DNA of 35,735 bases from Caldisalinibacter kiritimatiensis (GCF_000387765.1 NZ_ARZA01000058.1:1-35735); one strand, 5' to 3'. Positions 1 through 9,158 are shown, counted from the first letter of the stretch. Numbers and translations: made by a program. The notes: generated by a model not told the origin, from the sequence alone.

Positions 1-2
1 AA

Positions 3-335
3 GAATCAAGCAATGTTAAAGCAAATAATGTAACAAATACTAAAAGTAATAGAGTGGAAATTAATGAAACTATAGTTAATAAAGAGAAAAATAATAAAGA
101 AGAAATTACTAATACTGCTAATCATACTGAAAATATAGAGAAAGTTTATAAAAATACTGAAAATATAAATGAAAGAAACAAGATTAATATAGTAAACACA
201 GAAGAAAACATAAATAAGTCGTTAAATAATACCATTGAACCAATATATATAAGAACAACGGATAGTGATGAACATAGGTTAAAAAGATTAGAAGAAAAGC
301 TAGATAAAATAAATAAAAAGATTGATAAAAAGTAG
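3..335 (+). CDS. C-terminal part of an Asn/Glu-rich protein (5' truncated)
   Basis: The frame is open from base 3, so the gene begins before the window; the GTG at 54 is only an internal codon. The visible residues are rich in Asn, Glu, Thr and Ile with low-complexity repeats of the type ENI/TEN. The end (HRLKRLEEKLDKINKKIDKK) is a short Lys/Glu coiled coil. No domain is recognised. Such tails occur on surface, membrane or DNA-handling proteins, so no function is assigned. The stop codon lies within the left arm of a terminator, so this is the last gene of an upstream operon and is separate from the Tad operon. Confidence 0.6.
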   Translation, partial: ESSNVKANNVTNTKSNRVEINETIVNKEKNNKEEITNTANHTENIEKVYKNTENINERNKINIVNTEENINKSLNNTIEPIYIRTTDSDEHRLKRLEEKLDKINKKIDKK

Positions 336-366
336 AGGAGTTGAGTATTCAGCTTCTCTACTTTTT
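327..366 (+). terminator. Rho-independent terminator
   Basis: Arms 327-337 (AAAAAGTAGAG) and 356-366 pair perfectly, and three more inner pairs (one G-U) extend the stem to 14 bp. The right arm ends in a run of T. It overlaps the stop codon of the upstream gene and separates it from the Tad operon promoter. With A and T runs on both sides it may work in both directions. Confidence 0.8.
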
Positions 367-406
367 AGTCTATGTTTTGATAGGATAATGTACTGTTGTA
401 AATAAT

Positions 407-457
407 TTTTACAAACATAAAACAAAATTTGACTTATATCAAAAAAAGCAATATAAT
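407..457 (+). promoter_or_regulatory. Tad operon promoter with tandem 21-bp-spaced operator copies
   Basis: TTGACT (429-434) and TATAAT (452-457) are 17 bp apart. A 16-mer TTTTACAAACATAAAA (407-422) lies exactly 21 bp upstream of TTTGACTTATATCAAA (428-443), which covers the -35 box and is itself a dyad. The same arrangement recurs at eight other promoters in the window. Expected transcription start is about 34 bases before the cpaB start codon. Confidence 0.75.
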
Positions 458-490
458 ATATTTAGAAAATTAATAAGTAGGTGGAGAAAA

Positions 491-1246
491 ATGCTAAAGA
501 AAATAGGAAAAAAGAAAATAATCAAGGTTTTAATAGCTGCAGTTTTAGCTATAGTTAGCCTTTATGGACTATATAATGCTGTAGTTCCTAAAGATAAGGT
601 AAATATAAAATATGGAAAATATATAAGAGCAGTATCAAAAATAGATGTGGACCAAAGAATAGAAGAAAATATGATAGCTGAAGATATAATGCCTATAGAT
701 AATATTTCTCCTGGAGCAATTACAGAGAAAGCTGAAATAATTGGTAAATACGCTGCTTCTGATATTTATCCTGATGAATTAATTAGGAAAGAAAGGATTA
801 AAAAAGAAAAAGATAGTGAATATCAAGGTGAAGAGAGAAGAGTACGAATATACACTAACTTAATGGCTTATGGAGGAGTAGGACCGGGAGATAGAGCAGA
901 TCTTGTTTATACAGGTGAAAATGTAGGAGTAATAAAATATGAGGGGGTTTTAGTAGAAAATGTACTTAATGAAGATGGTGTTGAGCTTAGTAATATAAAG
1001 GAAGATAAGTTTAATAAAGAAAGCAGAAGGCCTTATATAATAGAGTTAAAAACAAGTCAGGAAATGGCTTTAAATATTGCAACACTACAAGGAAATGAAA
1101 ACGAAGTAAAGTTTAAATTAATTAAATGGACAGAAAGAAGTTTAGAACAAGATACAGAAGGAAAAATTTTAAATTTAGATGAAGCTTTAGGAATAGATAG
1201 AGACAAAAAAGAGACTCCTGTTAAAGTTAGAAAAGGAGGTCAATAA
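491..1246 (+). CDS. cpaB: CpaB/RcpC-like pilus assembly protein (SAF domain)
   Basis: 251 residues. An N-terminal membrane anchor (about residues 10-31) is followed by a SAF-type domain (about 38-105, with ENMIAEDIMPIDNISPGAI and the paired YAASDIYPDELI) and a C-terminal RcpC-like region. CpaB/RcpC proteins sit on the outer face of the membrane and are structural parts of Tad/Flp pilus machines. ATG is preceded by GGTGGAGA. It is the first gene after the operon promoter, and CpaE follows 2 bases after its stop, which supports the assignment. Sequence identity to a particular family member cannot be judged here. Confidence 0.8.
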   Translation: MLKKIGKKKIIKVLIAAVLAIVSLYGLYNAVVPKDKVNIKYGKYIRAVSKIDVDQRIEENMIAEDIMPIDNISPGAITEKAEIIGKYAASDIYPDELIRKERIKKEKDSEYQGEERRVRIYTNLMAYGGVGPGDRADLVYTGENVGVIKYEGVLVENVLNEDGVELSNIKEDKFNKESRRPYIIELKTSQEMALNIATLQGNENEVKFKLIKWTERSLEQDTEGKILNLDEALGIDRDKKETPVKVRKGGQ

Positions 1247-1248
1247 GA

Positions 1249-2526
1249 TTGAGAAAACTAATTACTGCTACTGGAGTTGAAGCACTAAATGCGGTTTTAA
1301 GGAGAAAAAGAGCAAATAAAAACACTCTGCAGAGATATTGAATATCAAGAAGAGCTTTTTAATGTATTGGCAACTGAAGACCCAGATGTACTTTTAATAA
1401 TAGATAAACTTAGTGGACCGTTTTCAAAATTTGAGCTAGTAGATGAAATATTAAAGATGAATAAAAAAATGAAAATAATTTACATATTAAAGGAGCCAGA
1501 TGATACAAACTTTATAAGATATTTAAGAGAGAAAGGGATTAGAGACTATTTTGATGCTTCAGATACGGATGTAGAAGGTGAACTTATTCCATCAATACTA
1601 TTTGAAGATACGGTAAAAGAAGAAGTGAAAAAGATTATTGAGGCAGATAAAGAAATAGCAACAGCAAGTGAAGAAAAAACAGTTAAAAAAGTATATGTAA
1701 AAAAAGAAGTAGTAACTATAGCATCACCTGGAGGAGGAGGGGTAGGAAAAACAACACTGGCAATTAATATAGGATTATTAGCAGCAATAAAAAATAAAAA
1801 AGCCAAAGTTATAGTAGTGGATTTCAATGATGAAAAACCAGATATAGCACTTAATTTAAATTTCAACGAAACAAAAGGACTTGAGGGGATTTTAGAAGAT
1901 ATTAAAGAAGAAAATTTTAATAAAGAAAGCATTTATAAAAATATAGAGCAATATAACTCAAAGCATCACAATTTTTTTATACTCACAGGGTTAAAAAGTT
2001 TGATAGAGACAAGTACTTATACTATTAGTCATTATAGATACATAATAGATGCATTAAAAGATGAATTTGATTTAGTTATTATTGATACAGGAAGTTTCAA
2101 AGCTGCTTCTACATATTCATCAATAGAAAAAAGTACAAAAATAATTTGGATAGTAAGAGAAACAGAATCAACACTTAAAAGTCTAAAAGAGAAACTGGAT
2201 TTTTTTGAAAATGATTTAGATATAAGAATAAAAGATAGATCAGAAATAATGTTGAATATGACAGTTGGATATGAAGAACTGGAAAGAGATGAAAACATAA
2301 AAGAAATTTTTGAACAAGAACCTATAGCAAAAATAAGGTATAATCCACAGATAGTGTTTGAAGCAAAAAATATCGTCCTTTTATATTATCAAAAGGTCTT
2401 AAAGGTAAAACATTTAAGAAAGAAATACAAGAGGTTGAAAAGGCATTAAATGTACTCTTTAAATATAAAGAGTTAGAAGAAAGTTCAGGAATTTTAGATA
2501 AGTTGATAAAGAAGGTGAGTATTTAG
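1249..2526 (+). CDS. cpaE: CpaE/TadZ-like MinD-family ATPase, interrupted by two frameshifts
   Basis: Start TTG 1249, with AGGAGG (1234-1239) in front. Residues up to about 1300 are in one frame; dropping one A from the AAAAA near 1301-1305 gives a continuous read into LCRDIEYQEELFNVLATEDP. A second slip near 2370 restores a C-terminal segment (KGRPFILSKGLKG-type) that ends at 2526. The N-terminal half is a receiver-like domain, as in CpaE/TadZ. It is followed by a MinD/ParA-type ATPase with a deviant Walker A (GGGGVGKTT near 1733-1759) and an LVIIDTGS Walker B-like strand. TadZ proteins place the pilus machine at its cell site. The stop overlaps the tadA start by one base. Confidence 0.75.
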
Positions 2527-3872
2527 TGTCTCAGATGAATTTTAAAGAAATTGCATATAACAATAAAAATAATAGAAAATTAAGTGATTTTACTAAAAAG
2601 GGAGATAATAGTTCAACTAAAGATGTTATAAATCAATTGATAGATGAAATACAGGAATATGTTAGTGAAGAAAATAAAGATAGCAATATAATATATGAGA
2701 TTCAGACAGGGAAAAAGGAAAAAAAAGTATTGGAAAATATTATAGATGATTTTCTAAGTCAAAATGTAAAAGCACAAGGTTTTCCAAAGGAGCAGATAAA
2801 GAAAAAAATTGTTGATGTCATGGTAGGATGGGAAAGACTACAACCACTAATCGAAAGTGATGAAAAAATTACTGAAATATCAACCAATGAAGATCTTGAA
2901 GTGATAAAAAGAATCAAAGGACAAGATATATTAACTAATATATCATTTGAAAGTGATGAAGAGTTAGAACAGTTTATTAAGAATATATCTATAAGAACAG
3001 GTGAAAAGCTTAATAGAGATAAGTGTATCATGGATGGATATGATCCAGTATATAACATAAGAATAAATGCAGGGATATATGGAAGCCCTATTAGAAAAGG
3101 TGAAGTTGTTAGAAAACCGTATTTTACACTTAGATTATTCCCCAAGAAACAATTAACAGCTGATGATTTAATAAGAAATGGTACTTTTACTACTTCAATA
3201 TATAAATTTTTTAAAGAAATAGTTGAAGATTCAACTATAGTAATAGTTGGAGAGCCTGAAGCTGGAAAAACAACTTTATTAGATATACTTCAAGGACTTA
3301 AAGATAAAATGAGAAGAACAATAATAATTCAGGAAGAGCCAGAACTAAAGAATAAAAATAAAAATAGTGTTTATTTTGTTACAAGGAAAAAAGCTTCAGA
3401 TGAAGATAATAGAAAAACATATGATATGGCAGAATTTGCAAAGATAGCAACAAGATTTGCTGGAAAGGATGTTGTTATTGGGGAAGTTAGAGATAAAGAG
3501 GCGTGGTGGTTATATAGATTAATTGATATGGGCTACAAGGCTATATATACCATTCATGGAAGCAGCTGTAAAGGTGGACTTGAACAAACACAATTTCTTA
3601 TGTCGCTTGTTAATCCAAACATGACATATTCACAACTGATGAAAAAAGTATGTGACAGTATAGATTTTGTTATTTATATATCTAATAAGAAAGTTATAGA
3701 TATAGCTGAGGTTAGAGGATATGATAGAGAAAATGAAGAACCTAGTTTAAATTACATATTCAGACTTAGAACAGACAAGAATAATGATTTCTACTGGAAG
3801 GAAGGAAGTATAAGTGAAGAATTTAAAGAACAACTTAAACTAAGAAAAAAACTTAAAGAGAGGAGGGTCTAA
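2526..3872 (+). CDS. tadA: TadA/CpaF-family secretion ATPase
   Basis: 448 residues, intact. Walker A GEPEAGKTT is at residues 242-250, and the Walker B/Asp box region DVVIGEVRDKE starts at about residue 315, followed by a TIHGSS His-box-like element. This is the VirB11/CpaF class of hexameric ATPase that powers Tad pilus assembly or secretion at the cytoplasmic face. The N-terminal part (1-110) is hydrophilic and helical. The GTG start overlaps the cpaE stop (TAGTG), which suggests coupled translation. An in-frame ATG four codons in is an alternative start. Confidence 0.88.
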   Translation: MSQMNFKEIAYNNKNNRKLSDFTKKGDNSSTKDVINQLIDEIQEYVSEENKDSNIIYEIQTGKKEKKVLENIIDDFLSQNVKAQGFPKEQIKKKIVDVMVGWERLQPLIESDEKITEISTNEDLEVIKRIKGQDILTNISFESDEELEQFIKNISIRTGEKLNRDKCIMDGYDPVYNIRINAGIYGSPIRKGEVVRKPYFTLRLFPKKQLTADDLIRNGTFTTSIYKFFKEIVEDSTIVIVGEPEAGKTTLLDILQGLKDKMRRTIIIQEEPELKNKNKNSVYFVTRKKASDEDNRKTYDMAEFAKIATRFAGKDVVIGEVRDKEAWWLYRLIDMGYKAIYTIHGSSCKGGLEQTQFLMSLVNPNMTYSQLMKKVCDSIDFVIYISNKKVIDIAEVRGYDRENEEPSLNYIFRLRTDKNNDFYWKEGSISEEFKEQLKLRKKLKERRV

Positions 3873-3886
3873 AAATAAGTTGGGAA

Positions 3887-4822
3887 ATGGTTTTAATACC
3901 TATTGCAGTAGTATCAATAAGTTATATATTTTATTTACTACTTGACGAAAGTGACAACATAAAAGTAGACAAGATAAAAGAAAATGCTAGATATATTGAA
4001 AATACTGTACAAAGACAAATGGACAAAATGTTAAGAGGTAATAAAAAAACCGCTAAACATATCACTAGTACTGAAAAAATGTTACAAGAATCTGTTTTTC
4101 TAAGAGCAATAGGCATAAGAAATATATATATATTTCTAATAATAACAGTCATTTTTTCATTCTTTGCATTTCAGAAAAGCAGAATAGCTTTAAATCAAAC
4201 AATTGGGGCTGGCATTGTTGCATTTATAGCTTTTCAAGTTCCGTTTGAAATACTAAAAATTGAAGTAGAACTTAAAAGGAAAAGTATCAGAAAGCATCTA
4301 CCAAATTTTTTTTTAACAGTGTCTCAAATGTTAGAGGCAGCTGATGATATAGTTGATGTATTAGAGACTTCAATAAATAAAATAAAAAAACCTTTAAAAA
4401 CAGATATTAAAGAGTTTGTAAAGAACTACAGAAAAGGGAAAACCGTTGAAGAGTGTATAGAAATTTTAAAAAGTAGATTTGACAATCCGCTTCTTGAAAA
4501 ATTTGCTGATGATATAGAAGGAAATATTAAGAATGGAACAAAATTAAAAGGTGTGATAGATGATTATGCAGAGAAAAGTTATAATAACCAAACTAACTAT
4601 ATGCAAAGGATAACGGAAAATAGTGGTAGTATATTAGCATCTTTAATAATTTTAGTAATGTTTATTAATTCAATATATACAGTAAAAAGATTAAAGCCAG
4701 AACTCTTTTATATACTTACACATAATTTTTTTGGACAAGTAACAGTAGACATAATTATTATACTAACAATAGTTTCAATAAAAATGACATTAAAATCTAT
4801 TTCATATAACGATAGTCAGTAA
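3887..4822 (+). CDS. tadB: TadB-like membrane platform protein (T2SS F family)
   Basis: 311 residues: an N-terminal membrane segment, a cytoplasmic stretch, two hydrophobic segments near residues 75-115, a helical T2SSF domain (about 140-240, FFLTVSQMLEAADDIVDVLE) and two C-terminal membrane segments. It forms the inner-membrane platform with TadC, driven by TadA. The start is uncertain. The ATG at 3887 lies 19 nt from the AGGAGGG at 3861-3867. The same open frame has an ATA at 3875 with ideal 7-nt spacing, which would add ISWE. Either ATA is used, or an ATG has been misread. Confidence 0.75.
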   Translation: MVLIPIAVVSISYIFYLLLDESDNIKVDKIKENARYIENTVQRQMDKMLRGNKKTAKHITSTEKMLQESVFLRAIGIRNIYIFLIITVIFSFFAFQKSRIALNQTIGAGIVAFIAFQVPFEILKIEVELKRKSIRKHLPNFFLTVSQMLEAADDIVDVLETSINKIKKPLKTDIKEFVKNYRKGKTVEECIEILKSRFDNPLLEKFADDIEGNIKNGTKLKGVIDDYAEKSYNNQTNYMQRITENSGSILASLIILVMFINSIYTVKRLKPELFYILTHNFFGQVTVDIIIILTIVSIKMTLKSISYNDSQ

Positions 4823-4837
4823 AGGAGGGAAAAAGTT

Positions 4838-5728
4838 ATAGAAAAATATAAGATTCTATTTTTGATAACTGCAATAGGGAGTATAGCTTGGATATATATT
4901 GAAATATTTATAGGTTTATAAGAAAGACTAGCTCAAAGATAAAAAACATCAAAAACATTGACAAAAGAAGAAAAACAAATAAAAAACAAGTAAGTGGGAA
5001 AGTGTTTAGTATATTTTCAAAAATAACAGAAAAATTAGATGATAGAGAAAAAATCAAACTAAAATTATTTCAAGCAGGAGAGCAATTTAAGGATTTAGGA
5101 ATAAATGAAAATAACTATACAAGTGCAAAAATTCTTTTTTCACTATTTGCTTTATTAATGATGAAGAAGGCTGAAACTTCTTGGATGAAACCTATAATAT
5201 TTGCAGTAATGGCATGGGTACTAATAGAATGGTATGTGTATAGAAAAAAGAAAAAAAGGCATAAGGAAATAGAAACAGAATTAGATTCTTTGATTGCAAG
5301 TACTATACTGTTTTTGGAGCAAGGTTTTAATCAAAGTGAATTATTTACTATGCTTAGTCATAGGATTAAAAGTGATAATCCATTACATATAGAAATAGTT
5401 AGAGCAAAAATTAAAATTAACAAGTAATAAAGTAAATACAAATATAAACGATATATTGAAAAAATTTATGGATCGTATAGGAATGGAGTAAATAGATAAT
5501 TATTGCTTAGCACTTATGCAATATGATGAGTCAGGAAAAGCTATACGGATACTTAAAAAACAACTAGAACTCATAAGGAACCAGGAAAATCAAAAGCAGC
5601 AAAGACAAACACAGAGAAAAGCTCAATTAAACAGTATATCAATTGCTTTGCTTGTTATTAATGTAATACTTATAATTGTAATACCTATGATTATTTCAAT
5701 ATTAAATAATCCAATATTTAAAAAATAA
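4838..5728 (+). pseudogene. tadC: TadC-like membrane platform protein (T2SS F family), broken
   Basis: Four pieces join into one TadC-length protein (about 295 residues). The first is a membrane segment from 4838 (IEKYKILFLITAIGSIAWIY). A frame change near 4915 leads into the piece ending at 5427 (hydrophobic pair at 5130-5240, then LDSLIASTILFLEQGFNQSE). A second change near 5412 leads to NDILKKFMDRIGME, an in-frame TAA at 5489-5491, then MQYDESGKAIRILKKQLELI and a C-terminal membrane helix. The last part is typical of TadC (regular helix, then TM). As in tadB, a perfect AGGAGGG (4823-4829) is followed 8 nt later by ATA rather than ATG. It is either a decayed gene or a run of sequencing errors. 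Confidence 0.65.
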
Positions 5729-5749
5729 ATTTAAAGGAGGAAAAAAGAA

Positions 5750-5956
5750 ATGCAAGCTATTAGAATGTTAATTGAAACTACAAAAATGCGTAAAGTTAGA
5801 ATGGACCAAAAAGGAGGACCAGGACTAGAGGAAGCGGCACTTCTATTATTTATTGGACTTGTAGTATTTTCTGGAGCAGATGGTTTAGGAAATGCAATCA
5901 GTACTGTATTTACTAATGTTACAAGTGAAATTACAAGCACATTTGGCACAAATTAA
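5750..5956 (+). CDS. flp: Flp-type prepilin
   Basis: 68 residues. It has a basic N-terminus, then KGG|PGLEEAALLLFIGLVVF: a Gly cleavage point, Glu at +5 and a hydrophobic helix, the standard arrangement of a type IV/Flp prepilin processed by an A24 peptidase. The polar, Thr/Ser-rich tail is short, as in Flp pilins. A strong AAAGGAGG lies before ATG 5750, stronger than that of most neighbours, fitting a major subunit. It sits directly before the prepilin peptidase gene. Confidence 0.75.
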   Translation: MQAIRMLIETTKMRKVRMDQKGGPGLEEAALLLFIGLVVFSGADGLGNAISTVFTNVTSEITSTFGTN

Positions 5957-5971
5957 TTAGGAATATAGAGT

Positions 5972-6415
5972 ATGATAAAGATTATACTGATTTTAGTTGT
6001 AGGGATAGCTGCTTACTATGACTATAAAAAAAGAATAGTACCTGATAAACTTATATTTCCATCAATATTTATAGGAATAACTATAGCCTTAATTAATAAA
6101 GAAATAAGTAAAATAGTAGCAGCTATTTTACTTTATTTTTTTCTTTATTTATTTTTATATAGAACAAGGATCATTCCTGGTGGAGATATAAAAGTCCTGG
6201 TATTTATATTTACTTTAACGGATTGGGAATTTTTATTTAAAGTAGTTTATTCAACTATGATTTTTACAATTCCCTTATATATATACTATTTGATAAAACA
6301 AAGTAAAAATGGGAAAAAAGAGATAATTCCTTTAGTTGTACCAATATTTTTAGCATGCATATATCATGTATTTAAAATGGAGGGAGCTTCATGTATCAAA
6401 GTATTGTTTTTTTAG
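5972..6415 (+). CDS. tadV: TadV-like A24 prepilin peptidase
   Basis: 147 residues, almost all membrane helix. Both aspartates of the A24 aspartic protease family are visible: D17 (YYDYKKRIVPD) and D72 in the GGDIK form of the GxGD motif. It lacks the N-terminal methylase domain of PilD, as TadV/CpaA proteins do. It should cut the Gly|xxxxGlu site of the Flp prepilin just upstream and possibly of the small peptide at 18486. The gene overlaps the next one by 25 bases. Confidence 0.85.
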   Translation: MIKIILILVVGIAAYYDYKKRIVPDKLIFPSIFIGITIALINKEISKIVAAILLYFFLYLFLYRTRIIPGGDIKVLVFIFTLTDWEFLFKVVYSTMIFTIPLYIYYLIKQSKNGKKEIIPLVVPIFLACIYHVFKMEGASCIKVLFF

Positions 6416-6789
6416 TGATTGTAATTTTAATTGTGTGTATGTTAGTTGCATTTACAGAACCGATAAAAATAAGTTTTACTGAATTGCTTATGACTATAGC
6501 ATACAATAAAGGTTTGGATATGATGCAACAACAAGGAGGATTAACTCCTGAAATAGAAACAGCTATAAAAGATTTTTTAGAAAGGTTTGGATTGGATAGA
6601 AGTAAAATAACAGTAAATGGAACATTAGCTCCTGTTGATTGGGGAGACGAAATAATATTAGAAATAAGCTATGATAAAGAGTATAAAGAGTATGATGTAG
6701 AGAATTTAGTTAATATAGTATCACAAACTAAAACAGCACAACTAGTAATTGATGGTGCTACAACATCATATTTTTTTGATAATAATTAG
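6391..6789 (+). CDS. Membrane-anchored Tad-locus protein, TadE-like pseudopilin candidate
   Basis: 132 residues: one N-terminal hydrophobic helix (about 4-22) followed by a soluble domain (GLTPEIETAIKDFLERFGLD, then two predicted strands). GGAGGGAGC precedes ATG 6391. The size, single N-terminal anchor and place between tadV and another anchored protein match the minor pseudopilins (TadE/TadF) of Tad loci and the small DUF4320-type proteins seen in Firmicutes versions. There is no clear Gly|xxxxGlu site. The role is inferred from position. Confidence 0.5.
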   Translation: MYQSIVFLVIVILIVCMLVAFTEPIKISFTELLMTIAYNKGLDMMQQQGGLTPEIETAIKDFLERFGLDRSKITVNGTLAPVDWGDEIILEISYDKEYKEYDVENLVNIVSQTKTAQLVIDGATTSYFFDNN

Positions 6790-6801
6790 GGGTAGATAAA
6801 A

Positions 6802-7335
6802 ATGCTAAAAAAATTAAAAATGAATGAAAAAGCTGGAGGAGCTGTAGCTTTAAAGGGGTTAACAGTAATTTTAATAATGATAACAGTTATAGCACTGCTT
6901 CTAGATTGTATATATATTGGAATTTGTTATTTTTATATTAAGACTCAAATGGACATGGCAAATAGAGCTGTATATGCTGAAATAGATAGAACAAGATTAG
7001 CTGACAGAGAGCTTTACATTGATAAATCGACTGGAGAAACTAAATTCTATGAGTATTTAAAAAAGAATTTAAAACTCAATGACAGTCTAGAGCCTATAGG
7101 ACTAAATATGCGAATAGAAGGACCAATACAAGTACTGGATATAATAATTTATAATGAAAGTGACCTTCCAGCTGTTACTCCAGTAGTAACTAATATAGAC
7201 ATGGTAAGTGTACATTCCAGAATAGAAGCTCAAATAAGACCTATTTTCATAGGAATATTTACGACTGTAACGATAAGACCTTACATAGATACGGATCTCC
7301 CTGATAAACTAGTAAAGAATTTCCACCCAATGTAA
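6802..7335 (+). CDS. TadE-like pseudopilin
   Basis: 177 residues. The start MNEKAGGAVALKGLTVILIM resembles TadE/TadF leaders (charged N-terminus, GG, long helix to about residue 45), but Lys replaces the usual Glu at +5. The extracellular part ends with paired strands that include the repeated phrase RPIFIGIFTTVTIRPYID. It is probably a minor pilin or pilus-base component. It is the last gene of the Tad operon and is followed by a 16-bp perfect hairpin. Confidence 0.55.
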   Translation: MLKKLKMNEKAGGAVALKGLTVILIMITVIALLLDCIYIGICYFYIKTQMDMANRAVYAEIDRTRLADRELYIDKSTGETKFYEYLKKNLKLNDSLEPIGLNMRIEGPIQVLDIIIYNESDLPAVTPVVTNIDMVSVHSRIEAQIRPIFIGIFTTVTIRPYIDTDLPDKLVKNFHPM

Positions 7336-7387
7336 TTTTAAATTCATAAAAAATTTTTTGACATATATAAAATAATTAAGGTAAAAT
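7336..7387 (+). promoter_or_regulatory. Promoter with tandem operator copies before the M23/HD-GYP block
   Basis: TTGACA (7358-7363) and TAAAAT (7382-7387) are 18 bp apart. Operator copies TTTTAAATTCATAAAA (7336-7351) and TTTGACATATATAAAA (7357-7372) are 21 bp apart, as at the other family promoters. The -10 box lies on the left arm of the hairpin at 7383-7418, so transcription would begin inside the terminator. Confidence 0.55.
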
Positions 7388-7418
7388 ATAGATATACCGG
7401 AAGGTATATCTATATTTT
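7383..7418 (+). terminator. Terminator of the Tad operon
   Basis: A 16-bp perfect stem (7383-7398 with 7403-7418) closed by the tetraloop GGAA, followed by TG and then an AT-rich stretch. T-rich on the right arm and A-rich on the left, it should work in both directions. It overlaps the -10 box of the next promoter. Confidence 0.75.
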
Positions 7419-7472
7419 TGTTAAAGAGAGGTGACAAATACAATAAATTTTAATAAAGTCAAAACAAAATGT

Positions 7473-7479
7473 CCCGCCG
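7473..7479 (+). promoter_or_regulatory. CCCGCCG motif
   Basis: TGTCCCGCCGATAC lies 23 bases before ATG 7502. It is one of six intergenic copies of this GC-rich motif in the window. This copy alone continues as GCCGATAC, close to the SigD -10 consensus, but no matching -35 is found at the right distance. Function unknown. Confidence 0.4.
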
Positions 7480-7501
7480 ATACATAAGAAAGGGTGTAAA
7501 T

Positions 7502-8577
7502 ATGGAGAAAGTGAAGAAAAAATTGAAAATAAAATTATTATTAATCTTACTTCCAGGACTAGGTGGAACAATGTTTTTACTTATTATAATGATGTTAATA
7601 CTAGGTGGAGGAACTATAACAGAAACCACACAAAATACTTTTCAGTTAAGGATTAATGAAAGATATTACCAAAAAGCTTTAACATACGCTGATGATATAA
7701 GAGAAGAGTATGAAGAACAAAAGGAAAGACGAAAAAAAGGTAAAACATATAAAAAAATATTTAAAATGGACTTTGAAGAATTTCTTACATATGCTTTATA
7801 TAAATCAGATGATTGGGAAAAATTTAATAATAAATATTTGAAGGAAGCTTATAAAGAAGCTGAAAAAGGAAGGAATATATTAAACACAGTAGAAAATATA
7901 ACAGATTTACAGGAAATGGTTGAGTCTGCTGTAGGAAGTTTTGTAGGGAAATATGAACGAATGAAAATAAGTATAAGAGTGTATAATGATGAAGAAACAG
8001 GGTAAGAAAAAACTAAAGAGGTAGTAGAATGGAAAGAAAATTGGGGACTTAGGGCATAATTTCCCTATTCCAAAAGGATTCGATTATGTACATAATAATG
8101 ATTTTGGAGCTGAAAGGACATATGGAGGCAATAGAAGCCACTTAGGAAATGATATAATGGCGGATAAAGGAGTACCTATAGTATCAGTAGAAACTGGGAT
8201 AGTTGAAAAAATGGGATGGGATGAATTGGGCGGATGGAGGATAGGTATACGGACTAGAGATGGGAAGCAAATATTATTATTATGCACATCTTGAAAAGTA
8301 TGCAGATGAAATAGAAATAGGAGATTAAAGTTAAAGCAGGACAAATAATTGGTTATGTTTGAAGATTCAGGATATGGTTCTATAGGTACAACAGGAAAGT
8401 TTGAACCACATCTACATTTACAGATACAAGTTAAATATAAAATAAATGGACAAGAAGAAAACATATGGATAGATCCATATTCTATACTTAGAATTTTTAG
8501 AATTGGAAAACAATAAAGCAAAAGTTGAAGAAAAAGATGGAAAATATAGATGTGTAAATGAAATAAGACTAAATTAG
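7502..8577 (+). pseudogene. Membrane-anchored M23 (LytM) endopeptidase with several frameshifts
   Basis: ATG 7502 (AAGGGTG in front) opens a 167-residue N-terminal part: a TM helix (about 10-37), then a charged, Glu/Lys-rich helical region. It stops at TAA 8003-8005. The same frame goes on (EKTKEVVEWKENWGLR), then shifts near 8055 to PIPKGFDYVHNNDFGAERTY, RSHLGNDIMADKGVPIVSVE and WRIGIRTRDGK. It shifts again near 8275 (YAHLEKYADEIEIGD), 8325 (VKAGQIIGYV) and 8358 (GSIGTTGKFEPHLHLQIQ), ending at 8577. HLGND (HxxxD), YAH and HLH are the zinc and catalytic motifs of M23 peptidases, which cut peptidoglycan cross-bridges. Next to a Tad operon it would open the wall for the pilus. All motifs survive, so sequencing error is as likely as decay. 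Confidence 0.7.
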
Positions 8578-8597
8578 ATTAGCAAAGGAGAGAAAAA

Positions 8598-9158
8598 ATG
8601 AATCAGTTTGTTCTGAATTTAGAAGATTTACGTCATGGGGTAAGAGTTGCACATTTGAGTGTTAAAATTGGGGAAAAAATGAATTTAAAAAATGAAGATT
8701 TAAAAAAAATAGAAATAGCATCTATATTTCACGATATCGGAAAAGCTTATTTAGATCAAAATATATTAAATAAACCTGGAAGATTAGATAAAGAAGAAAG
8801 AATACACATACAAAAACATGTAGAATATAGCTGTATAGAAATACTTAAAATGAATATGGAAAATACTAAGGGAATAGCTAAAATAATAAGATATCATCAT
8901 GAAAATTTTGATGGCACAGGATATCCAGAAAAGCTAAAAGGCAAACAAATACCTATAGGTTCAAGAATTATTCGAATAGCTGATGTATATGATGCATTAA
9001 CATTTGACAGAGTTTATAGAAATAAACTTACACATGAACAAGCATTAAAAATAATGGAAGAAGAAAAAAGATATTTTGATCCAATACTATTTAGTGGTTT
9101 TTTAAAGCTTTTTGCAAAAAACAGTTTTCCCAAAATATATGCTAACCAAAAACTGTAA
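8598..9158 (+). CDS. HD-GYP domain protein, probable cyclic-di-GMP phosphodiesterase
   Basis: 186 residues forming a single HD-GYP domain with no sensor domain. HDIGK is at residues 45-49, preceded by the conserved His of RHGVRVAHLS. A second His follows in QKHVEYS, then HHENFDGTGYP (about 98-108) with the GYP signature, and ADVYDALTFDRVYR. The family hydrolyses c-di-GMP with a bi- or trinuclear metal centre. ATG 8598 has AAAGGAGAG in front. Lying between a cell-wall peptidase and SLH and adhesin genes, it probably links c-di-GMP to pilus or surface output. Confidence 0.85.
   Translation: MNQFVLNLEDLRHGVRVAHLSVKIGEKMNLKNEDLKKIEIASIFHDIGKAYLDQNILNKPGRLDKEERIHIQKHVEYSCIEILKMNMENTKGIAKIIRYHHENFDGTGYPEKLKGKQIPIGSRIIRIADVYDALTFDRVYRNKLTHEQALKIMEEEKRYFDPILFSGFLKLFAKNSFPKIYANQKL

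Noticed and set aside
7456-7480. SigD (flagellar sigma) promoter at GCCGATAC
   Set aside because: No TAAA-like -35 lies 14-16 bp upstream, and the other CCCGCCG copies do not continue as GATAA.
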